Below are positions 55,532 to 63,792 of a stretch of 63,792 nt of DNA, one piece after another. Both the position numbers and the translations under genes were made by a program. This stretch comes from Stemphylium vesicarium (taxonomy: Eukaryota; Ascomycota; Dothideomycetes; Pleosporales; Pleosporaceae), in assembly GCA_004380135.1 (NCBI GenBank), contig QXCR01000161.1, positions 1-63,792 of the forward strand, given 5' to 3'. The notes under the pieces are model-generated. The model did no database searches. It was given only the letters and a program-made list of their open reading frames with translations, and was not told the DNA's origin. Positions within the stretch are counted from its first letter, which is position 1, and every line of letters starts with the position of its first letter.

Positions 55532-55845
55532 TCTGTTAATAATGTGAGGAGAATGTTTGAGAGATCGTAATGTTTACCTAAGTATCTTCGGGGACGTTAT
55601 CGTATTCATTGTATTCTGCTACAAAGGTTTAGTGATTATTTCGAGCTCTTTGTGATGCGATTGCTACTTAGTACACGACTTACTACACAAAACTACGAAC
55701 ATGTCTGTTCTAGCCTAGGCTAGCTAAGAATGAGCATGCAGGCGATCCTGGTGTCGTGATTATGCATTTGTCGATGGTCTGTGGGTGAAGCCCCGACCCC
55801 GGCGGCAGGTACCATGGAAATCAACAGCCACAATTAGCATACGAC
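55532..55845. other. intergenic, reductase promoter
   Basis: About 315 bp upstream of the minus-strand reductase. AT-rich in 55540-55720. Nothing else recognised. Confidence 0.4.
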
Positions 55846-56115
55846 CTAAACTCCGCGCAAATACCGCTACATGAGTTGATCATCTTGCAAAGGTCTCCCG
55901 TATTTAGCCACGAGCGCAGCTTCCTCAACATGCTAGAGGCAATCCTGAATCCCATCTGCGATTTCATCTTCGCAGGCAGCACAGTGGAAATCGAACTCTT
56001 CGATGATATGGTTAACCTCAAATTACCAACATGTCAGCTTTTTTATCTAAACAACGAGGAGTGGGGAAAGGTGAATCGATTTCTCGTTCTGATTGTTGGT
56101 GGCAGTCGCTGCTGT
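55846..56115 (+). pseudogene. truncated relative of the hypothetical gene at 49.5-50.9 kb
   Basis: The plus-strand frame reads HERSFLNMLEAILNPICDFI and then NNEEWGKV, against ERKFINMLEALRKPVYDLIH and DKKDWEQV in the gene at 49.5 kb. The match covers roughly the last 50-60 residues before the splice donor there, including a donor-like GTGAAT here. No N-terminal two thirds and no acidic tail are seen. It is probably a duplicated fragment; a start-codon-lacking remnant is the simplest reading. Confidence 0.65.
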
Positions 56116-56801
56116 CACTTTTGGGGTCGTCCACCACGAAGAACTAACCAACTACCTGAAATCACTGCTTTCGCAGAACGTACCCGAATGATACGCTGCA
56201 CTTTCCTCAACACAAATATTTGCCATATTCCTGCGCTAACCCGCCCCCCCCCACCTAATAGGAAAAATCAACACACTTTGAACGCTACAAACACTACCGC
56301 CACGAAATCAACTACACGCCGTAACACACCCTCTACCGGGAAGAAGCCCCTCGCTACAACCCAGCGTTCTCGGCGGAACTACCTGAGGTAAGGGAGAGTT
56401 AGGGGTATAACTCGTGGCGGGATTTAACTCGACGACGTGCGAGGATGGGGGGTGAGGATACAAGTGGGTGAGTGATGCGGGGTATGAGTGGATTTGATAG
56501 ATGTGCTGTTATGTTGACTTGGCAATTATTACGAAGAAAGGAAACGCAAACGCCATATTTCACATTGTGAATTACAAAGAAGCCGTCAAGTACGAAAAGA
56601 AAGAAAAAAATCTTCCACTAGAAGAGCCAAAATAACCGCTTTCAATTCGTTCCGTGATCAAAAAGCCCGTTGAAGGACCAACTGCTACTGCTACTACTAC
56701 GCTATATGCCCCCTCATCCCCACCCCTACCCTACATCTATAAAATCCAAACGCTAGCCGCCTTTTGTTGAAAGCCAAAACAAGAAAAAGAGAGCGCAAAG
56801 C
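56116..56801. other. intergenic, GDE1 3' side
   Basis: A C-rich run (CCGCCCCCCCCCACC near 56240) and a frame with a Thr/Arg-rich low-complexity stretch lie here. From 56580 the sequence is A/C-rich and probably GDE1 3'UTR. No gene is called. Confidence 0.4.
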
Positions 56802-59800
56802 CTACGACGCCTGTTGCAGTTGTGATTGCACAGGAGCACCATTACGGCCATTCAGCAGGGCCTCACCCGCCTCCTTGATGTCAGGAACGGATGTCGGTGG
56901 AACGACAAGCGTCGCGCCGTCGACGACACCATTGGTGTGTTCTTGGTTCGGGGCCTGAAGTCCCTGACGGACCTTGAGGACGCTGTCGACAATGACGGCA
57001 TCGATGCCTTCACTTCTTTGCAGCTGTTTTGGGTGGGTCAGTATGCGTTCATGTAGTCACCATGTGGGCGCTGCTGGGGTCTAGCTTACCAAAACGTTCT
57101 TGGGGTCGTTGTTGAGCATGCCGTAGCTCACACACACAAGACCGCTTTCCTTGACCACCTTGACTAGTCGGGGACACATGACGAGGGGCGTGGCAGCGCT
57201 CACTACGCCGAGTAGATTCCAGCGACTGGCAAAGCGGATAGCTTCTTGCAGACTTGCGGCTCGCACGTCTCCTACGGGCGAGGTTCCGGCATCAGTGAGA
57301 AACAGCACAGGGATCGAAGGTTGCTTGAATGACAACATGAGGCAGATGTCTGGGTTGAAGGACGAGAAGATGATGTTGCGCTTGCCCATTTTGTCATATA
57401 CCTTCTCCAGGATTGTGTCGACAAAGGAGTTTACTTCTACGGCGTACTGGTCCATTTCTTCCTCTTCAGACTCGTGAAGCATGGGGTACTTCATCTCGAC
57501 GTTGAAGCCGACTGACTCGGGTAGCTCGTCGAACATGCGCTCCAGAGTTGTGAATGATGACTGAATGGAATTTCCACGCGTGTTTCCCTTGAAGCCCTTC
57601 TTCTTGAAGTCGCGAGTGTGCTTCATTCGCTCTGTAAGCTCCTCGGCACGGTCGGTGTGGATGTTACGCTGCTTTGAGTTGTCGACAGAGTAGGAACGCA
57701 GCCTTCGCCCATTGGGTCGATCGTCTTCTGCACCGTTGGGGACTGGCACTGTATCGGGTGATCCTGAACGCGCATATCGAGGCTTGGAACCTTCACCGAT
57801 ATGGAGGAATTGATCCAGAGTAAGGGTGTGTACGGGCGCATCGATTCCGGTCTCGCTGACAAGAAAGTCGTGGTAGATGACCGGCACATGGTCCTTGGTT
57901 AATTGAACATCGAACTCGACGTACTCAGCACCCAGGTTGGCAGCCGAGATGAATGATTGTATCGTGTTCTCGCCAAGCTGTAACGATGTCCGGGAAGCCG
58001 TGTTCTTTCCAAGGCCGCGATGACCAATGACCATAGTTGTTGCAGCCATCTTCTTCCAGTAGGTATGTTGTTCAGTAACTGACATGGCTGGGTGGTGGAA
58101 GGGTGTAATGATCAAGAAGTTGAAATTGACAGTGCCAATGACATCCAGCGTCGAGGCCGCCACAATAGGGACCTTCATATCTCCTTGGAGCGAGATTCGC
58201 TTGGATCCAATACTGGTCTTGATGGTTGACAGCAAGGCTACCGCTCGTCCCATTGAGCGCTCGTGTGATCCCGAATATGTTGGAACAATATCGAAAAGAA
58301 GCTTGACCTTGGAAACGTCATTTGTCATGAATGTGATGGGCTCGGTCGCAATGTTGTCCTGTATGGGTAAATCAATCACCGTAGGCTCTCCCTTGGCCCC
58401 GGAAGCTTGAACGACCACAGACAATGCAGTATCTAGCTGCGTGGCATGTGCGTCGGCAAGGGGAATGTCATCGAGCTTGACTGCCGGAGTGTCTTTTCGG
58501 ACATCCATCGAGCCTAAACTGACCAGGACCATCGTCTCATTCGTCAAATAGCGATGGCCAAACGTCTTCACAGGTTCGGGCGCCTTCTGAACAGGAGTGC
58601 TAGTGTCGCGGTTGAGATTCTTTGATCTTCTCTCATCTAGGGAATTCTGTGGAGGGGATCCGGCTCGAGCTATTCGTGCATCGGTGGGCGCTACACGAGG
58701 AGATTCAGCGGCAGGGGCAAGCTCAGAGAGTCTTTCGGCAATCTGCATATGACCACGAAGTGCTGCGTGTTCCTTTGCAGTCCAGCCGGAATTGTCGCAC
58801 TTGTGAAGATTGGCTCCGGCAGCGGCCAGAATCTCAACCATCGAGAGATGATCATCGACGCACGCGATGAACAATGGTGTCCAAGCAAAAGTCTTCTCGG
58901 CAACGTCGACCTCGGCTTTGTTGGTGCTAGAGCCTTCCAGCAGGACCTTGGCACATTGATCATAGCCGTAGCGTGCTGCCATGTGTAGGGCAGTCTCACC
59001 ACCGTCATCCTGGTGGTTGACATCGACGCCGGCTTCAACTAGAAGCTTGACTATATCAACAAAATTTGATCGTGTAGCCAGAGCCAAGGCTGCACCTGAG
59101 CGATCGCTGGCTTTTCTAGATGCAAGCCTTTGTTTATTGGCGCCACGCCAGGCCTCTGCTTCTAGAAGAGCTTTGGTGGTGAGTGGGTGTCCACCCATGA
59201 CGCTGAGATGGAGAGGCGCATTTCCCTCGGAGTCTTGCCAATAGGCAGAGTCTATTCCCTCTTCAACATCAAACTGCCCCCAATCTTGCATGTGCTTCAT
59301 AACGACTTGGCAGATGATGACGAAGCCGTATTGGGCCGCATAATGAAGTGGGAGTCTGCCATAAGAATCACGACATTGAAGCGCATTGCGCTGCTCTGCA
59401 CGCAACTCATCGAGAAGATAGACCAATAAGCGCACAGATTCGTCATTCTCGCTGAGAAGCTGTGTTGACTCTTCTTCCGTGGTCGTACAGGGTCGAGGTT
59501 GACGGTTGGGGTCAGTTGCCGGCACTATAAAGTTCCGTGCTTCGCTCGAGCTCGGTAGGAGAGTGCCATCGGCTCCAAATGTCTCGCCACTCTTCGAACG
59601 GCCTATATTGATGACAAGGCGGTGAATGCAGTTACGCTTGTTGATGTCGTCTTCCTCATCGAGTGAGATGATGTCTTGTAACAATCTCCTAATGCACAGC
59701 TTCGCTCGGCATGAGATTGAGCGCTGTAGGAAGTTCAGCAGGACTTGTTGGAACGATGAGCTGGAAATGCCATTGCTCGCGGCGGCCTCGGTTATTTGCT

Positions 59801-60631
59801 GGCTCAGGTCATCAACCTTGTCCCCTCGGATAGCAATGTCCACCGCGTCAAGAAGGCCGGAGGGGAGATGAAGGGAGCGGCCTGGGACTCTGCCAAGAGA
59901 TCCCGCGGAGTGCGAGGAACCCGTGTCATCGAAAGTCTTAATGTCCCCAAGTCCCGAGAGCCACTCGTTGACAGCCTTCATATCCTGGTTGAGCGGCAGG
60001 TTGTGCGCAAACGGCTTCGGGTTGACCTTGGAGGCCAGGTAGCGCTCTTGCAGACATACTGTCGCGATCTTCTTGTCTAGCTTTTTGGTGATCTTGTTGA
60101 AGCCCCTCCTGTTCACCTCTCCGTACCATTGTAGCTTTCGCATTGAACCGCGCAGTTCAAGCAACGCGCCCATCAAGTCTTGAGCCTCATCTTTGTCGAT
60201 GCCTTCGGGCAATTGCGCCGCTCGTCCGTAGCGACCGTGTAAAAGTCTTAGCCGTCGAGAAAATTCCGCGTACTTTCGGTTGTAGAAACTGTCGACGTCT
60301 TCGAGGTTGCGATCGAGCGAGAAGAAGAACTCTGCGGGTTACTGTCAGTCGTGCGGCCTACACATGTACCATGCAAGGCTCCCCGATAGACATCAGGGCG
60401 CTCTGTAATGACTTCATATCGTCAAGGTATTTCATAACGCGCTGTAGGGGTCCAGAATTTCGGCCGTGGGCGCTTGTGGGAGACCTAGAACTCACCTGCG
60501 AGATCGGGATCTGAGCCATTCTTGGAAGCTTCAGCGGCGTTCTTAATGAGCTTCTTAAGGCCCTTGTAGTTGATATACGACGAAGCCCACTCCGGGACCT
60601 GGTTCCGGGGCAGATTGTGCCCAAACTTCAT
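56802..60631 (-). CDS. GDE1: glycerophosphodiester phosphodiesterase Gde1 (SPX-ankyrin-GDPD)
   Basis: Hydrolyses glycerophosphocholine/inositol to glycerol 3-phosphate and links to phosphate sensing. The start at 60631 gives MKFGHNLPRNQVPEWASSYI, an SPX domain with INYKGLKKLIKNA. Intron 1 joins DLA to EFFFSLDRNLEDVDSFYNRK. Ankyrin repeats then run through the middle (GRLPLHYAAQYGFVIICQVV, GNAPLHLSVMGGHPLTTKAL, GGETALHMAARYGYDQCAKV, GWTAKEHAALRGHMQIAERL). The C-terminal GDPD domain has VIGHRGLGKNTASRTSLQLG with the catalytic His-Arg, then ENTIQSFISAANLGAEYVEF and DVQLTKDHVPVIYHD. A second intron precedes LQRSEGIDAVIVDSVLKVRQ and the stop at 56802. About 1,180 residues. Yeast Gde1 has the same three-part order. 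Confidence 0.96.
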
Positions 60632-61804
60632 CTTGGCACTCGAGTGGTGGTTGTCGGATATCTGTCGTCAAACCAAGACTGATATCGAGCTTCCAGAGCA
60701 AGGCCTACGGTGTATGGAAGACTAGCTTTGCGCAGTAGAGGCGCAAAAAGCAAAGAGATATAGTGGCAGCAATTGAATGATCGGCAGGGCAGGAATCAGA
60801 GCGTGAATCCCATGCGACCAGCGCAATCAACGCGTTAATGCTGAATCTTTAGGGTGTGCTCGAGGCGTCCATTCTCATTGGAGGAGACGGGGCTCGATCA
60901 AAGCGCGCCTGCAACATGGTTAAACAGTCTGTCAAATGTAGGGAAAGCCGCAGCAGGAGGCGAGGGGATGCACACTGTAGCGGCGGAATCGCTGGTCAGT
61001 GTTATCGGCGCGTCAATCGAGGTTCAAGTAGAGGTTCAAGTGAAGGAGGTCGAGCTGAAAGAGGGCGTGGTTCGTGCGTCGCGAGGGTCCCCAATGACGT
61101 GTGACGACGTCGCGCTTTGTTTTCTCACCCACGCAGCGCCAGCAGGCCTTTGTTCAATTTATGTTCTTTTGATTGCCGTCAGAGCTTGCGATGCTTCGGC
61201 TCGCCGGTGGAACCTTGGCCCAATTATCTCATTCTGCTGCATCCCGTGCATCTCGCGTCGGCGGATCACGGCGTTGCATGTTTGTCAGCTCGTGAAAGGC
61301 ATCTTAAGCGACAAAAGCTTGACCATGGCGTGGCTTCAGAATCTAGATGCTTGCAGAGCGTGGGCGTTACTGGTATCTGGTGAAGCGTCGTGCCGTCAAT
61401 CATGGTGCTGGTGACTATGGCAGAGAATTGTCTATGGCTGCCAGCATAAGCAAGTGAGCACGCGATGACCTTCCGTGACGGATGCATGTAATATGTGATG
61501 CAGGTGGCGGAGACGGAAGCTTGAGCCGGATCACACCGCTTCAAACACTGCAGGTGGGACGGCGGGGTTGTATTGATAGTTTCTACATGTTCTCCCCGCG
61601 ATTAGCCCGGAGGCATGCATACCGAGTGTTTTCTGTGCTGTCATGCAGCAGCTGTCCACTCTGGGGTACCTGGCATCTTCCCAGCTCCCGCCTGGGCGAT
61701 CGGACCCTGTGACAGTTCCGCCACCCTTACAACGGCGAAGATAACGAACATCAGAAGCTATGGACCAAGGGCAACACCAGATTGCATATTGGTGAGTCAT
61801 TGGC
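60632..61804. other. intergenic, about 1.2 kb
   Basis: GDE1 promoter and 5'UTR and the XAP5 3' side, both minus strand. A small GTTCAAGT repeat occurs at 61020-61045. Several frames of under 190 codons have no family match. Confidence 0.45.
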
Positions 61805-63016
61805 TCAGGAAAAGAAAAAGGCATTGCCTTCAGTATCTTTGCGCTGCATCTTGGACAGATCCTTGTCCGGCGCATACTCTGTCCATGCGCTCGCAGGAAA
61901 GATGTGCTTGTTACGTTCGTACCATCGTCTATCGACGACCTTTGTAGTCGCGGGGTCTTCGCTGAACCCCTCCAGCTCCTCGTCTGGTATACTAGACTCT
62001 TTGCTCTTCTTCTTTGGAGGTTGCGCGAGCGGGTCGTATGTCGATAAATCAGTCTCTTCGGCTGCGTCGGTGGCGCTTGGGGTAGCCTTGGTAGGCTGGG
62101 CTGAATAGTCAAAGATAGGGCCGTCAAGTCCGGTGACTCTGTTGAACAGGAAGTGATAGATTTCGTAGTGCTGCGTTTGGCGTTAGCGGGGCGACACGAG
62201 GACGGGCGCGTGTCAGACTTACGTGCGGCAGGATGACTTCTCCTCTTACGAGCATCAAATCGTCTACACTGACCCTGGCCCAGTCCCTCCGACTTTTGTC
62301 ACCACCTACACCTAGCTCTGCTCCCACCTTCCTCGCCTTGTCCAGAAAGAGCCAGATTTGCTCACCCTTCTTCAGCCTACATCGCCCACCTGGGACGTTG
62401 GTGCCGTCGTAAAAGACGAATGGTATGACGACCTCGGTTGCCTTAACAGCCTCGCGCATGATGACAAAGTCTTGTCGCGCAAGCTCTGCCTGTTGCGCTT
62501 CGCGTTGTAAAGCCGTCTTGGTCATAACACGGGGCTTTAGACCGATGCTCGAGTTTGCGCCGAGCTTCTTCTTCACCTTGCTTTCTGCCTCGGGGTTCAC
62601 GGCTGTCGCATCGGCGGGAGTGCTTTCGCGTGGGGTAAGCGTCTTGGAGACGTTGGGGTCCGTACCATCTTCCTCTGTGCCAAATGACAGCTTTCCCTTG
62701 CCGGCTATCTTGCGCTTCTTCTTGAAGACGGGTTTTGGCGTCGAAGCCCTATACTTTGCCAATTAGCATTTCCTCGTCGGAAACAGCACGATTCTCACTA
62801 CCCGTCCAACGGCGTGCTGGCGCCTGAGTCAGCACCTGTATCGCCTCGCTCTTTCCTATCCAGCGCCTCGGCCCGTCGTTTGCGGTAGTCGTTGAGGTTC
62901 ACCAAGCCGACAGTTTGCGCTTTTAGCAGATCTTCTGCAGTCGCAGCCTGCGAAGTAAAGCGCGCGTTTCCGGAGGCATCAGCGCGATCGCTCGAACTCG
63001 ATTCAAATTTATCCAT
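61805..63016 (-). CDS. XAP5/FAM50 family nuclear protein
   Basis: A conserved eukaryotic nuclear protein linked to splicing and light/circadian signalling in plants and to spliceosome factors in animals. Three exons: MDKFESSSSDRADASGN then TAEDLLKAQTVGLVNLNDYR with KRRAEALDRKERG; a 50-nt-class intron; TPLDGASTPKPVFKKKRKIA, MREAVKATEVVIPFVFYDGT, NVPGGRCRLKKGEQIWLFLD and RRDWARVSVDDLMLVRGEVI; then another intron ahead of HYEIYHFLFNRVTGLDGPIF. The last exon ends RRWYERNKHIFPASAWTEYA, the family's C-terminal signature. The ATG at 63016 lies only about 94 bp from the left edge of the transposon that follows, so its promoter region is interrupted or very short. Confidence 0.94.
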
Positions 63017-63109
63017 GTTTGCAAAATTGTGTTGCAAGGTAAGCTGAGGGGAGTAGTAATTGCCAGAAAGCCCACGGCGCCCGCCAAAAGCGGCAAGTCC
63101 GAGGCACTA

Positions 63110-63792
63110 CAGTCCGTGCGCGCGTAATGCCCATGTTCGCGTGCCGCCCGGGCGCGGCATCACAACATCGCGAACACGCTATCTTCAACGCCCCATAACT
63201 CAACGACCATGGATCCAATTCAAAAAGCAATTGAAGCAATCGAATCGCACAAAGAAGGAGAACAATTCTCATACCAGAAAGTCTCTGAAAAATTCGGAGT
63301 TGACCGATCGACGTTGGCGCGCCGACACCAAGGCAAGCAGGCCAGCTATGCAGCCAAAGCAAAACAACAGCAATTACTCAGCCCACAACAAGAATTTGAA
63401 CTTGTCAAATACATAGAAAGATGCAGCGAGAGAGGCTTAGCACCTACGCGAGATATGATCAAAAATTTCGCAAGTGCTATGGCAAAATGGGAGGTTTCTG
63501 AGAGCTGGATTACTCGTTTTTTGCACCGCCATTCTGACAGACTCACCACCAAATTGAGCGCTGGAATCGATCGCGATAGGCACAAGGCTGACAGCAGCAG
63601 TAGATATAAAGCCTACTTCAATCTACTTCATTCGAAGATGAAAGAATACGATATTGACGAGCGTAACACCTATAATATGGATGAGAAGGGCTTCTTTATT
63701 GGCCGCGGCATTCGCTCGAAAAGGATCTTCAGTAAGGCTTCTTGGGCTCAAAAACGGCGCCGGGCAGCGCTACAGGATGGCAACAGGGAATG
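63110..63792 (+). mobile_element. pogo/Fot-type (Tc1-mariner superfamily) DNA transposon, left end, runs off window
   Basis: A TA dinucleotide at 63108-63109 precedes CAGTCCGTGCGCGCGTAATG, resembling the CAGT-type terminal repeats and TA target of pogo-like elements. A subterminal hairpin follows: TGTTCGCG (63134-63141) and CGCGAACA (63169-63176) flank the near-palindrome TGCCGCCCGGGCGCGGCA (63142-63159). The coding region starts at 63209. The other end is not in the window, so the left edge is inferred. Confidence 0.7.
63209..63792 (+). CDS. pogo-like transposase, 5' part, open to the window end
   Basis: Catalyses cut-and-paste movement of the element. The start MDPIQKAIEAIESHKEGEQF leads into a psq-type helix-turn-helix (YQKVSEKFGVDRSTLARRHQ). 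A CENP-B-like second DNA-binding region follows, with ELVKYIERCSERGLAPTRDM and WEVSESWITRFLHRHSDRLT. The last part, TYNMDEKGFFIGRG, contains the first Asp of the DDE catalytic triad in the position usual for this family. The frame has no stop over 194 codons and no Trp-to-stop change, so it may be recent or still able to produce protein. Remaining catalytic Asp residues lie beyond the window. Family assignment (HTH_psq, CENP-B, DDE) is by motif recall. Confidence 0.88.
   Translation, partial: MDPIQKAIEAIESHKEGEQFSYQKVSEKFGVDRSTLARRHQGKQASYAAKAKQQQLLSPQQEFELVKYIERCSERGLAPTRDMIKNFASAMAKWEVSESWITRFLHRHSDRLTTKLSAGIDRDRHKADSSSRYKAYFNLLHSKMKEYDIDERNTYNMDEKGFFIGRGIRSKRIFSKASWAQKRRRAALQDGNRE

Noticed and set aside
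1..63792. CRISPR array, bacterial operon or phage elements
   Set aside because: No direct repeat/spacer pattern of that kind; introns and gene families are eukaryotic.

Overview
This window reads as nuclear DNA of a filamentous ascomycete (Pezizomycotina). Genes are dense on both strands and are split by many short introns of about 45-60 nt with GT(A/G)AGT-type donors, CTAAC/CTGAC branch sites and CAG/TAG acceptors. A fungal gene set (PTH11/rhodopsin-like, HET, Ssu1-like, SPX-ankyrin-GDPD) supports this. A Dothideomycete (Pleosporales-like) source is my guess from gene style, not something the sequence proves. Most genes below were assembled by joining exons by eye, so boundaries are predictions.

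1-26 kb is mostly conserved housekeeping: TRM8 (partial, running off the left end), GID4, MAGO (seven exons), SEC26 (beta-COP, ten exons), a sphingoid base kinase, an initiator tRNA-Met, a SulP-STAS-cyclic-nucleotide-binding transporter (VSB1-like), a Cys-rich secreted/single-TM protein, a gluconokinase, VPS26, an aquaglyceroporin with both NPA motifs changed, and an SSU1/TDT transporter. A 2.5 kb gene-poor gap at 15.9-18.3 kb holds a large imperfect inverted repeat.

26-35 kb is more accessory: a rhodopsin-like PTH11-type membrane protein with a GC-AG intron, a secreted BBE/VAO-type FAD oxidase, a HET-domain pseudogene with several Trp-to-stop changes, and an MFS transporter. 35-45 kb is conserved again: NIP30/FAM192A, an aldo-keto reductase, RAD51 (with a GC-AG intron), NUP120, and an E2 ubiquitin-conjugating enzyme whose start codon is alone in its exon.

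45.4-49.5 kb has no convincing gene. It carries the most unusual signal in the window: a diverged tandem array of units first about 152-170 bp and then about 247-285 bp long. Each unit has a purine-rich GGAAGGACAT core followed by TTTTAGAGAAGA. Several units look like an intron (GTATTT...TTTTAG) plus an exon-like segment.

49.5-56.4 kb holds a family-specific hypothetical gene, a truncated relative of it 6 kb away, a P450 and an atypical SDR reductase. 56.8-63.0 kb holds GDE1 (SPX-ankyrin-GDPD) and XAP5/FAM50. The right edge is the 5' part of a pogo/Fot-type DNA transposon lying less than 100 bp upstream of the XAP5 start codon.
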